A DNA stretch of 64,000 nucleotides from Cystobacter ferrugineus (GTDB lineage Bacteria > Myxococcota > Myxococcia > Myxococcales > Myxococcaceae), in assembly GCF_001887355.1 (NCBI RefSeq), contig NZ_MPIN01000001.1, positions 1,381,317 to 1,445,316 of the forward strand, given 5' to 3'. The notes beneath the pieces are model-generated. The model did no database searches. It was not told where the DNA came from and was given only the letters and a program-made list of their open reading frames with translations. Both the position numbers and the translations under genes were made by a program. Below, one piece after another: positions 47,366 to 55,385 of the stretch; position 1 is the stretch's first letter; each line of letters begins with the position of its first letter.

Positions 47366-48580
47366 TTACCCACGCGTGGCGATGAAGGGCAATTCGCGGA
47401 AGCGCTGCTTGTAATCCATTCCATACCCAAACACGAAGTCGTCGGTGTCCAGGCTGAAGCCGACGTAATCGAGCGGGCGTTGGGTGGAGGCGTGCCGGCT
47501 CCGATGCAGCAGCGCGCAGACCTTGATGTCCAGGGGCTGGCGCAGCGCCAGGTTCTCGCGCAGATAGCTCAGGGTCATTCCCGTATCCACGATGTCCTCG
47601 ATGAGCAGCACGTGCTTGCCACTGACCGGGAACGCCAGATCGGCCGTGGTCCGCAGGACGCCCGTGGAGCGCTCCCCGTCTCCGTAGCTCTGCAAACCCA
47701 TGAAGCCGCAGTGCAACGTGATGGGCGCCACGCCGAGTTCCGCCTGGGCGAGCTGGAGCTGACGCAGCAGATCCCCGAAGAACATGAAGCCGCCGCTGAG
47801 CACCCCCACGGCGACGAGTTCCTTGCCCGCGAAGTCCCGCGCGATCTCCCGCGCCAGCTCCGCCACCCGCTCGCCGACCTGCTCGGCGGTGAAGGTGATG
47901 TGCGAGGGGCCCCCGACCTGGGCGTCCAGCCATGAGCGGATGTCATGGCCCATCTGCGCGTTCTTCGTCTCGAGATAGCTGGCGTTGTGGGGATTGGTCG
48001 TCGCGGGCATGGGCCGACGGCTCACGACGCGGATGCCGCTCGCCTCCAGGCCGGAGATCTTCAGCGGATTGTTGGTGAGCAGCGAGACGGAGCGCACTCC
48101 CAGGTACGCGAGCATCTCCCCGGCGATGGAGAAGTCGCGCGGATCGTCGGCGAAGCCCAGCGCGCGGTTGGCCGCGAAGGTGTCGAGCCCCTGATTCTGC
48201 AGCGCGTACGCGCGGATCTTGTTGCCCAGTCCGATGCCACGTCCTTCCTGGCGCAGGTAGAGCACCACCCCGCGGCGTGCCTTGGCGATCGTGGTCAGCG
48301 CCGCGTCGAGCTGCTCGCGGCAGTCGCACTTGAGCGAATGCAGGGCTTCGCCGGTCCAGCACTCCGAATGGATGCGCACCAGGACATCCTCTCCCTCGCG
48401 GACGTCGCCAAAGACCAAGGCCATGTGCTCATGGGATGGGGTGCCCCGCCCGGCCACCCGCTCATCCACGAAGACGGTGACCTGCACATTCCCATACTCC
48501 GTGGGAACATGGGCCTGGGAGAAGAACGACAGCAGTCCAGCGGGAGTCCGCACCTGAGAAGGATTGGGATTGGCTTGCAT
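47366..48580 (-). CDS. GTP cyclohydrolase II fused to a hypoxanthine-type phosphoribosyltransferase
   Basis: 404 residues. The N-terminal half (about 20-205) is GTP cyclohydrolase II: zinc ligands Cys74, Cys85, Cys87 (CWTGEALHSLKCDC), LRQEGRGIGLGNKIRAYALQ-type substrate loop and LLTNNPLKISGLEA. It would open the GTP imidazole ring, releasing formate and pyrophosphate. The C-terminal half (about 228-404) is a phosphoribosyltransferase of the hypoxanthine type, with the PRPP loop LLIEDIVDTGMTL at 325-337 and GYGMDYKQRFRELPFIA at the end. I know no standard riboflavin-pathway protein with this fusion. It is the first gene of the operon. Confidence 0.9.
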   Translation of the reverse strand: MQANPNPSQVRTPAGLLSFFSQAHVPTEYGNVQVTVFVDERVAGRGTPSHEHMALVFGDVREGEDVLVRIHSECWTGEALHSLKCDCREQLDAALTTIAKARRGVVLYLRQEGRGIGLGNKIRAYALQNQGLDTFAANRALGFADDPRDFSIAGEMLAYLGVRSVSLLTNNPLKISGLEASGIRVVSRRPMPATTNPHNASYLETKNAQMGHDIRSWLDAQVGGPSHITFTAEQVGERVAELAREIARDFAGKELVAVGVLSGGFMFFGDLLRQLQLAQAELGVAPITLHCGFMGLQSYGDGERSTGVLRTTADLAFPVSGKHVLLIEDIVDTGMTLSYLRENLALRQPLDIKVCALLHRSRHASTQRPLDYVGFSLDTDDFVFGYGMDYKQRFRELPFIATRG

Positions 48581-48771
48581 GGGATGGATGTTCCTGGCGT
48601 TCACGAGGAAGGGCCAACTTCTTGATTCAGCTAGCGCAGCACGTCGAATGCGGTGGCGTACTGAGGCGTCTTCGCGTTGAAGCCTTTGTATCGAATGGGC
48701 GGGAGAAACTGAATGGGTCAGAATGGGCCAGACTGTCCCACCCATGGGCCACCTGGATCCAGGAGGGCCAA

Positions 48772-49674
48772 TCAGGAGATCCAGCCCGGGTCGCTGGTCT
48801 GAGCCTTCATGAACTCGATGAAGGCGCGAACCTTGGGGGCACGCAGCCGCGTGGGCGGGTAGATCAGGTTGATGGAGAATGGGGGGCCCACGTAGTCATC
48901 CAAGAGCCTGCGCAGCTGTCCGTTCTGGACGGCCTCGTCCCCCATGAAGCTGGGCATCCTCACGATTCCAAGCCCCGCGAGGGCCGCGAGCCGGAGCATG
49001 ACGAAGTTATTGAGGAAGAGGCGCTGGGGGACCTCTACCGTGAAGACACCTCGCGCCCCTTGAAACGTCCAATCCAGCACCGTCTGCCCTCCGTAGACGA
49101 GGCAGTCATGGTGGAGGAGATCCTCGGGGACACGGGGCTCGCCTCGGGCCTTCAGGTATTTCGGGCTGGCGAACAGCCGCAAGTTGGACTGCCCAAGCCG
49201 GACCGAGACGAGGCTCGAGTCCGGAAGCGTGCCAATACGCACCGCCACGTCCAGGTTGCGCTGGATCAAATCCACCTTCTGGTCGGTCAACTCCACGGAG
49301 AGCCGGATGTCTGGGTAGCGGCGCAGGAACTCATTGAACATTCCGGGCAGCAGGACGAGCCCGGCATTGACCGACGCGGTGATGCTCAGCAGTCCCCGAG
49401 GTGCACTCTGCTCCTCGGCGATGGAGCGCTCCGCGTCGTGGAGGGCCGAGAGCGCTATCTGGGCATGCCGCAGATAGGAGCGGCCCGTCTCGGTCAGTCC
49501 AATGCGCCGGGTAGTGCGCACCAGGAGAGACGTCCCCAGGCGTTGCTCCAGCTCGGCCACCTTCCGGTTCACCGTGCTCTTGGGCATCCCCAGGGCCAGG
49601 GCCGCCTGGCGGAAGGAACCACTCTCGACTACCTGGACAAACACCCGCGTTGCATTCAGGTCCAGTTGTTTCAT
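48772..49674 (-). CDS. LysR-family transcriptional regulator
   Basis: 300 residues. The N-terminal winged helix (LNATRVFVQVVESGSFRQAALALGMPKSTVNRKVAELEQRLG, in part) is followed by a LysR substrate-binding domain. The VFVxVVExGSFxxAAxxLGxPKSTVxRxVxxLE pattern is that of the CrgA/AaeR-like subgroup. ATG 49674 is preferred over the longer open frame. It is on the same strand and immediately upstream (191 bp) of the GTP cyclohydrolase operon, so it may control that operon, although many LysR genes are divergent from their targets. Confidence 0.9.
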   Translation of the reverse strand: MKQLDLNATRVFVQVVESGSFRQAALALGMPKSTVNRKVAELEQRLGTSLLVRTTRRIGLTETGRSYLRHAQIALSALHDAERSIAEEQSAPRGLLSITASVNAGLVLLPGMFNEFLRRYPDIRLSVELTDQKVDLIQRNLDVAVRIGTLPDSSLVSVRLGQSNLRLFASPKYLKARGEPRVPEDLLHHDCLVYGGQTVLDWTFQGARGVFTVEVPQRLFLNNFVMLRLAALAGLGIVRMPSFMGDEAVQNGQLRRLLDDYVGPPFSINLIYPPTRLRAPKVRAFIEFMKAQTSDPGWIS

Positions 49675-49801
49675 GGCCCCCACCTTAAAACCAGTTTCGG
49701 TAGGAGCCGAAGCGAACAGGACAGGCCGCGTCATCCTCCACTCGTGAAAAACTCAAGGACAGCGGAGCGCGTCCGCGCTCCGCGGCTGGCAGGCCGCCCC
49801 G

Positions 49802-50692
49802 TCAGTAGCGCGCATCCCGGGGCTTGCCGCCCTTTGGCCAGTCCTCGTGCTTGCGGGCGAAGTCCGGGCGCGGAAGGTGGATGAAGTAGTCCGCGATGTC
49901 GTAGGCCTCCTGGTCCGTGAGCGTCCCGCCCTGAAGGAGGGGCATGTTCCAGCGGATGAAGGCGGCGGCGGTGTCCAGGCGGGCCATCCCCGCGCCGATG
50001 TTGAACGACTGCTCTCCGCCGAGCGCGGGGATGAGATACGAGCCGTCCGGGTTTTTCATGCCGCGCCCCTCATGGGCGTGGCACCGCGCGCACCTGGCCT
50101 CGTAGAGCCGCGCTCCCTGCTCGCGGTCCGGCGTGGGCCGCGGGGTGATGTGCTTGAAGCCGCGTCCCTCCACGCTCCGTCCCTTGGGCACGTTTTGAGA
50201 CAGCCAGGACATGTAGGCCACGATGGAGCGCATCTCCACTCCGTCCTCGGGGAGCGGCTTGCCGTTCATGCTCCGCTCGAAGCAGTCATTGATGCGCTCC
50301 TCGAGGGTGTTCATCCGCCCGCTGCGCGAGCGGTACTCCGGGAGGACGCCGGTAATGCCCACCCAGGGGGCCGCGTACCGCACCCGCCCGGCCTGCAGGT
50401 GGCAACTGGTGCAACGCAGGCCGTTTCCCACATACCCGGGGAGCTCTCGCTCCGTGAGCATGACGAGCCGCAGGCCACGCCGGATGCGGTCCCCCTCGGG
50501 TCCCCGGGGGAGGGTGGATTCCCTGGGAAGATGGAAGGGAGCCTTCTGGGCGGAGTCGGTGGGCCGCGGAGCGGCCACCGCGGCGAGGGCCATCAGAGCA
50601 CCCACTCCGACGAGGGTTGCCGTGATGCGGCTGAAGGTGCGATGCCGCAAGAGGCGGCGGCGTTCCAGCTTCGAGCGAGCGGGCTTTCTCAT
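49802..50692 (-). CDS. di-heme cytochrome c, TsdA-like (thiosulfate dehydrogenase family)
   Basis: 296 residues with an N-terminal membrane anchor/signal (TATLVGVGALMALAAVAAP). Heme c sites are CTSCH (about 124-128) and CARCH (about 209). The context GLRCTSCHLQAG, APWVGITGVLPEYRSRSGRM and INDCFERSMNGKPLP is that of TsdA-like di-heme cytochromes; the Cys in INDCFERS may be the unusual axial heme ligand of TsdA. These oxidise thiosulfate to tetrathionate or act in the reverse direction. No partner tsdB is seen. ATG 50692 is chosen. Confidence 0.8.
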   Translation of the reverse strand: MRKPARSKLERRRLLRHRTFSRITATLVGVGALMALAAVAAPRPTDSAQKAPFHLPRESTLPRGPEGDRIRRGLRLVMLTERELPGYVGNGLRCTSCHLQAGRVRYAAPWVGITGVLPEYRSRSGRMNTLEERINDCFERSMNGKPLPEDGVEMRSIVAYMSWLSQNVPKGRSVEGRGFKHITPRPTPDREQGARLYEARCARCHAHEGRGMKNPDGSYLIPALGGEQSFNIGAGMARLDTAAAFIRWNMPLLQGGTLTDQEAYDIADYFIHLPRPDFARKHEDWPKGGKPRDARY

Positions 50693-51039
50693 GGGAATTT
50701 CATCCGTGGGCAAGGGCAAGACGTTCCATTCGCGACGGATACGCCTGCAGCGCGTCCTCGGGCCCTTGCGCGGGCAGGGTCCCTCTTTTGATGATTGCAT
50801 GGGAAACGGAGGACGAGTCACCTCCTGGAGGAGGTGGGCCCGTAGCGTCCACCGCCATCGTGGGAGCCACTTCCCTCCCCGTAGGGAGGACCTTTCGCCT
50901 GTATCCAACAGACAGTCATTGTACTCCAGTCCAGACGTGTGCACTGATGGACTCTTCTGTTTGTCCTTACATTTACTCGAGGTGAAATCGGTTCCAGGGT
51001 GGGGACACGCCATTTGTCAGGCGTAGGAACTCGTCCACC
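50693..51039. other. spacer between the cytochrome and hypothetical genes
   Basis: About 350 bp, moderately AT-rich near 50910-50990. It should hold the cytochrome promoter. The minus-strand frame is open across part of it but has no domain sequence. No RNA or repeat was seen. Confidence 0.4.
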
Positions 51040-51513
51040 ATGTCCACCTTTACGTGTCCCGCCGTGCGCGAGGATTGTGGAACGCTCAGCAGTTCGAAGG
51101 ATGGTGCCCGGTTGTCCCTGCGCACCATTCTTGACACCCTCCGGGAGGAACTGGTCCTCGGGGAGCCCGGGGAAACGGAATGCTCCATGGAGCAATGCAG
51201 CGCGATCCGGGATGAAGCCATTGAGGCCGCGGAGAACGACCTCTTGAAGCTGTGGATCCGCTCCATGGGGCCCGAGAAGGTCCTGGCATGGGCTGCCGCG
51301 CGGGAGTCCTCCATTCGGTGGGAAGGCCGCTGTGTCCACCCTTGTCAGGCGCGTCGGATGCTTCATCGGGACGCGCGCGTCGCCCATGTCATTCGTGAGT
51401 ACTACAAGGAGATCGTCGTCGAGGTGGTTCACGACGCCTGGCGGGCTGCGCGGTATGTGCCCTCCAGGCCGCGGCGCCGGGTGTGTCCCACCCAGATCGA
51501 CATGCCCCGCTGA
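51040..51513 (+). CDS. hypothetical protein
   Basis: 157 residues from ATG 51040. It is mostly helical with five spaced cysteines (TCPAVREDC, TECSMEQC, RCVHPC). The middle part (IRDEAIEAAENDLLKLWIRSMG) has plausible coding bias. No domain is recognised. It ends 16 bp before a decayed GFA gene and may itself be part of a rearranged region. Confidence 0.5.
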   Translation: MSTFTCPAVREDCGTLSSSKDGARLSLRTILDTLREELVLGEPGETECSMEQCSAIRDEAIEAAENDLLKLWIRSMGPEKVLAWAAARESSIRWEGRCVHPCQARRMLHRDARVAHVIREYYKEIVVEVVHDAWRAARYVPSRPRRRVCPTQIDMPR

Positions 51514-51528
51514 TGTGGAGACAGTTCT

Positions 51529-51845
51529 CCTTTCGAAGTGCCGTCGATGGCACGGGCACGTCGGCGCCTACACCGCCGTCGACCGGCCCGGGTTCGAATT
51601 GACTGAACAGCGCGGGCTGAGGTGGTACGCGGCATCTGCAACGGTGCGGAGGGGCTTCTGTGGTGAGTGCGGGTCGAGCTTGTTCTGGGACGAGGAGGGC
51701 GCGCCGAAGATGTCGATCTGCGCGGGGACACTCGACCCCCCCGACCGGCCTGACGCCGAAGGCGCACATCTACCTGGGCAGTCAGGGTGACTATTACGAA
51801 GTGCCCGACGATGGGCTCATTCGGAGAGAAGAGTTCACCCGCTGA
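51529..51845 (+). pseudogene. GFA/CENP-V-family protein, 5'-truncated and frameshifted
   Basis: Glutathione-dependent-formaldehyde-activating-like zinc domain. It begins abruptly at SKCRRWHGHVGAYTAV (the first CHC of the zinc site is lost), continues through VRRGFCGECGSSLFWDEEGAPK and SICAGTLDPP, then shifts frame in a run of seven C at 51736-51742. It resumes as TGLTPKAHIYLGSQGDYYEVPDDG to a natural stop at 51845. It carries both a 5' truncation and an indel, so it is not functional. A related fragment lies at 55.3 kb. Confidence 0.8.
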
Positions 51846-52102
51846 AATCACCCTCTCTACCCAATGGCAGGCACCAACACCCACCACCCCCTTCGCCACC
51901 TGCGTCTCGGCACCTCCACCGTCGCGACAACAGGCGACGGTGGAGTTGCAGCCCGGTGAAGAAGAGGTGCGTGGTGCCGTCGGGCAGCGGACGCTTACAG
52001 CCTCGTAGGAATATTTCGAAATAAAGTATTGACTTGTGGACACTCGAAAGCTGAATACCCTGCTCATGCTGTCTGGGAATTCACCCTTTACGAGGAACAA
52101 TC

Positions 52103-52411
52103 ATGACCAAGTTGCTGAAGACGCTGTCTGGTGCCGCGCTGTTCGCCGTCCTGTCCTTCGCCCCCGGCGCCTCGGCAGCGCCGCTCCCATGTGAGGAGGT
52201 CTGCTCGTGCGCGGAGGCCTGTAGCATCCTCTGCTCCAACGGCAGCACGCGGACCAACTGTGGCAACTACGGCATCTGCACGGACAAGTGCCGGGCCGCC
52301 CCGCGGGTGTCCACGAACACGCAGGAGGCCGATGACGCCTCGAAGCAGGTGTGCAGCGAGAAGCAGGAGAAGGCGGCCGCCGAGCAGACCGCCAAGACGG
52401 TCAAGAGCTGA
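52103..52411 (+). CDS. small secreted Cys-rich protein
   Basis: 102 residues from ATG 52103 with an AGGAA ribosome site. The signal peptide is cleaved near ASA. A compact mature domain follows with eight Cys in about 40 residues (PCEEVCSCAEACSILC, TNCGNYGIC, DKC), then a Lys/Glu/Ala-rich helical tail with one more Cys. The spacing suggests a small disulfide-knotted domain. No family is recognised; defence, adhesion or toxin-like roles are all conceivable. Confidence 0.65.
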   Translation: MTKLLKTLSGAALFAVLSFAPGASAAPLPCEEVCSCAEACSILCSNGSTRTNCGNYGICTDKCRAAPRVSTNTQEADDASKQVCSEKQEKAAAEQTAKTVKS

Positions 52412-52454
52412 GCTGAAGCACCTCCATCCGGCGTGAGCCCTCGGCCGCGCCGGG

Positions 52455-52641
52455 TGGTCTTCTTTAAGGTCGGCGGACTCGCCGCGATCGCCGCGTCCAT
52501 GACCGCGGTCTGCTGCGTGTCGAATTCCCGGTAGAGGGTGGCCAGCAGACCGCTCCGCGTGCCGAAATGATCATAGACCACGGGTCTGCGACGGCGGGTC
52601 TGCACAACCGGAACCGGGGTGTCGTCATCGTTGCTTGACAT
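52455..52641 (-). pseudogene. TetR-family regulator remnant lacking its DNA-binding helix-turn-helix
   Basis: From ATG 52641 the frame reads a disordered Arg-rich start (SSNDDDTPVP...TRRRRP) that joins directly to VYDHFGTRSGLLATLYREFDTQ, a sequence found after the helix-turn-helix in TetR proteins. About 35-40 residues of the recognition region are missing. After AIAASP the family sequence ends. It lies divergent to the quinone reductase gene, as an intact regulator would. Confidence 0.65.
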
Positions 52642-52648
52642 GCTTATA

Positions 52649-52673
52649 TACCAAAAGTAACTTACCAAAGGTA
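52649..52673. promoter_or_regulatory. paired 11-bp operator-like boxes upstream of the quinone reductase gene
   Basis: TACCAAAAGTA (52649-52659) and TACCAAAGGTA (52663-52673) are near-identical boxes spaced 14 bp apart, the second a perfect TACC/GGTA inverted repeat. They sit in an AT-rich spacer between the TetR remnant and the quinone reductase gene, where a regulator would bind. Confidence 0.5.
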
Positions 52674-52720
52674 GGTAGCCACGATCAACCGGCGCAATCA
52701 GCTTCGCGGAGGCTCCGACC

Positions 52721-53332
52721 ATGCACGCCCTCATCGTTGTCTCGCACCCGGACCGCGGTTCCCTGACCCATGCCGTTGCCACACAGGTCGTGGAGGGGCT
52801 GATCGGGTCCGGCGGTGGCCATACCGTCGAGATCGCGGACCTCGCCGCCGAAGGCTTCGATCCCCGGTTCACGTCAGCCGATATCGCCGTGCATCTGAGG
52901 ACGGCAGCGCCCTCCGCCGATGTCCTGAGCGAACAGGCAAGGCTTGACCGTGCCGACGCCCTGGTCCTCGTCTACCCTGTCTTCTGGTGGTCGATGCCTG
53001 CCCTCCTCAAGGGATGGATCGACCGCGTCTTTTCCAATGGCTGGGCCTATGACGAGGAGGTCGGCGGCAAGACCGTCAGGATGCTCGAACGGCTGAGGGT
53101 CCATCTTGTCGCCATCGGCGGGGCCGACATGCGGACCTATGCCCGCCATGGATATTTCGGCGCGATGAAGACGCAGATCGACCATGGGATATTCGGTTAC
53201 TGCGGGGCCCGTGTCGTCACCTCGGAGTTGCTCGTGTCCTCCGACTCGCGGTTTCCCGTGTCCCATTTGGAGCGCGCGCGAGACATTGGACGCGCGCTCT
53301 TCACTGACGACACGTCACGCGAAGCTGCGTGA
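52721..53332 (+). CDS. NAD(P)H dehydrogenase (quinone)/flavodoxin-fold oxidoreductase
   Basis: 203 residues of the NQO1/KefF/MdaB-type flavodoxin-like fold. VVSHPDRGSLTHAVA at the start binds the flavin phosphate, VLVYPVFWWSMPALLKGWIDRVF is the family signature near 85-107 (in part), and GGADMRTYARHGYFGAMKTQ follows. It reduces quinones or electrophiles by two electrons using NAD(P)H. Codon use is slightly less GC-extreme than neighbours, and a decayed divergent regulator suggests acquisition by transfer. Confidence 0.88.
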   Translation: MHALIVVSHPDRGSLTHAVATQVVEGLIGSGGGHTVEIADLAAEGFDPRFTSADIAVHLRTAAPSADVLSEQARLDRADALVLVYPVFWWSMPALLKGWIDRVFSNGWAYDEEVGGKTVRMLERLRVHLVAIGGADMRTYARHGYFGAMKTQIDHGIFGYCGARVVTSELLVSSDSRFPVSHLERARDIGRALFTDDTSREAA

Positions 53333-53627
53333 CCCCGCCTTGCCACCGGCGGGCCGCCTGGCGGCTCTCCCGTCAGGCCGTGCTTCGCTCGATGAGCCGC
53401 TCCATGCTCCGCATGTGGGCGCGGGAGAAGAAGGTCCCCCTGGCGGAGGTGGTCTTTCCCAGGCCGGTGTCCACCTGTCCCTCCGGCCCCCGTCGAGCAG
53501 CGGCCCATACATCAGGTGACTTTCATGATGGTGGACGCGCAGTAGCGAGCGCGCGAGTTTCCGTGATAGGGGCGCGAGCAACGGGCCGACCTTTCTTCCC
53601 ACGGCCCGTTGCGAGGGAAACACCGAA
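53333..53627. other. spacer with a possible C-terminal gene remnant
   Basis: No complete gene. On the minus strand around 53375-53500 a frame reads VDTGLGKTTSARGTFF then SRAHMRSMERLIERSTA to a stop, which looks like a protein tail without a start. The argD ribosome site lies at the right edge. Confidence 0.3.
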
Positions 53628-54809
53628 TTGAACAGCCCCACCACGCCCCCTTCTCCCCAGTCCTTCCTCATCCAGAACTACCGCCGCCAGGACGTGAGCT
53701 TCGTCCGTGGCGACGGTTGCTACCTGTACGACGACGCGGGCCGTAGATACCTCGATGCCTTCGCCGGAGTGGCGGTGTGCACCCTGGGCCATGCGCACCC
53801 GAAGCTCGTGGAGGCCCTGTCGCGGCAGGTCGCGACACTCATCCACACCTCGAATCACTTCGAGCAGCTCGGGCAGGAGGAACTGGCGGCACGCATCGTC
53901 CCCGAGGCCTTTGCTGGACGGATGCTGTTCTGCAACTCGGGGACGGAGGCGAACGAGGCGGCCTACAAGCTCGTGCGCTTGTGGGGCAACGTGGCCCATG
54001 AGGGCCGCAAGCGCCGCATCATCTCCTTCGAGGGGGGCTTCCATGGCCGCACACTCGGAGCGCTCAGCATCACGCATACGCCCTCCTACCGCACGCCTTT
54101 CGAGCCCCTGCCTTCCACGGACTTCGTGCCATTCGGCGACGTGGACGCGCTCGCCGCGGCCATGGGGGATGACGTGGCCGGTGTGTTCATCGAGCCCATC
54201 CAGGGAGAGAGCGGCGTGCACGTGGCGCCTCCGGGGTTCCTGACGCGGGTCCGGGAGCTGTGCACCCGGCACCGGGCCCTTCTGGTGGTGGATGAAATCC
54301 AGACGGGGCTCGGCCGCACCGGGCGGATGTTCTGTCACCAGCATGAAGGCATCACCCCTGACGTGATGACCCTGGCCAAGGGACTCGGAGGCGGCGTCCC
54401 CATCGGAGCCGTGCTCGCGACCGAGCCGGTGGCCGCACTGCTCAAACCCGGCCTGCACGGCACCACGTTCGGAGGCAATCCCCTCGCGTGCGCCGCCGGG
54501 CTGACGGTGATGAAGGAAGTCACCTCGTCGGGCTTCCTCGGCAACGTCGTGGAGCGGGGCCACCAACTCCTGGAGGGCTTGCGCCGCATCTTCGGCCCCA
54601 CCCATGAGCTACGAGGCATGGGGCTCCTGGTGGGAGTCCAGCTCCAGCGGGAACCCTCCGAGCTGGTGAAGGCAGCTCGCGCGGAGGGACTCGTCGTCGG
54701 AGTGGCGGGCCACAACACGCTGCGCATCGCTCCGTCACTCATCATCACCGCGGCCCAGGTGGACGAGCTGCTCGAGAAGCTCGCGGCCGCCCACCGCGCG
54801 CAGCGCTGA
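53628..54809 (+). CDS. argD: acetylornithine/succinylornithine aminotransferase
   Basis: 393 residues of class III PLP aminotransferase. Motifs: NSGTEANEAAYKL near 103-115, FHGRTLGALSIT, VDEIQTGLGRTG at 221-232 and the PLP Lys251 in TLAKGLGGGVPIGA. It converts N-acetylglutamate semialdehyde to N-acetylornithine, matching argC and argB at 21-22 kb; related succinylornithine or diaminopimelate transaminase activity is possible. The start is a TTG at 53628, with a GAGG about 11 bp upstream, as no ATG precedes the family homology. Confidence 0.92.
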   Translation: MNSPTTPPSPQSFLIQNYRRQDVSFVRGDGCYLYDDAGRRYLDAFAGVAVCTLGHAHPKLVEALSRQVATLIHTSNHFEQLGQEELAARIVPEAFAGRMLFCNSGTEANEAAYKLVRLWGNVAHEGRKRRIISFEGGFHGRTLGALSITHTPSYRTPFEPLPSTDFVPFGDVDALAAAMGDDVAGVFIEPIQGESGVHVAPPGFLTRVRELCTRHRALLVVDEIQTGLGRTGRMFCHQHEGITPDVMTLAKGLGGGVPIGAVLATEPVAALLKPGLHGTTFGGNPLACAAGLTVMKEVTSSGFLGNVVERGHQLLEGLRRIFGPTHELRGMGLLVGVQLQREPSELVKAARAEGLVVGVAGHNTLRIAPSLIITAAQVDELLEKLAAAHRAQR

Positions 54810-54913
54810 GGACTTCAGTCCGCGGAGTCCCTCGGGAACGGAGAGGGTGTCGAACGAGACGCGGCCGGGGTCCGCACGCCCACTCCCGAACAGTGGAAGC
54901 ACGGGGCCCAGGC

Positions 54914-55273
54914 CTACGCGCCCTCCTCCGTGACCAGCGCCGCGAGGAACAGCTCGTAGGTCAGCTCGGCGACGGGCCGCTTCTCGCGGCGGGCCTGGGT
55001 GCGCAGCGCCTTCGGCAGCGAGCACGGCTTGCCCCGCTCGCCATCCCGCATCCGCACATAGCCCCGCTCGGAGAACCCGAGTACCTGCCAGCCCCGAGCG
55101 CGGAGTGCCTGGCTGAGATCGTCGGTGAGCTGGTGGTGGATGGCCTTGGCCATCGGCAGCAGGCCGAAGATCTCGCTCGACCAGCCGCCCTCTTCCTCAC
55201 GCCAGCCCCGCGCGCGCAGGTAGTTGGCCTTGCGGGCCAGCGAGAGCCCTCCAACGTGGCGTTCGAGCTTCAT
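54914..55273 (-). CDS. hypothetical protein
   Basis: 119 residues from ATG 55273. Charged, mainly helical: LARKANYLRARGWREEEGG, LPMAKAIHHQLTDDLSQAL and VAELTYELFLAALVTEEGA stand out. Codon bias supports coding. No domain is recognised. A GFA-gene fragment lies just upstream, so the region was rearranged. Confidence 0.55.
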   Translation of the reverse strand: MKLERHVGGLSLARKANYLRARGWREEEGGWSSEIFGLLPMAKAIHHQLTDDLSQALRARGWQVLGFSERGYVRMRDGERGKPCSLPKALRTQARREKRPVAELTYELFLAALVTEEGA

Positions 55274-55301
55274 GGACAAATCTTTATACTGGCCGGTGAC
55301 G

Positions 55302-55364
55302 TTCTGCCATTGCTCGAAGTGCCGTCGATGGCAGGGGCACGTCGGCGCCTACCGGCAAACGCTA
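55302..55364 (+). pseudogene. short GFA-family gene fragment
   Basis: A stretch of about 60 bp encodes FCHCSKCRRWQGHVGAYRQ, the zinc-binding core of a GFA/CENP-V protein, with no start and no continuation. Over about 40 bp it is nearly identical to the 51.5 kb GFA pseudogene. Confidence 0.65.
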
Positions 55365-55385
55365 GCCGCCGCGCCCGCGCACGTC

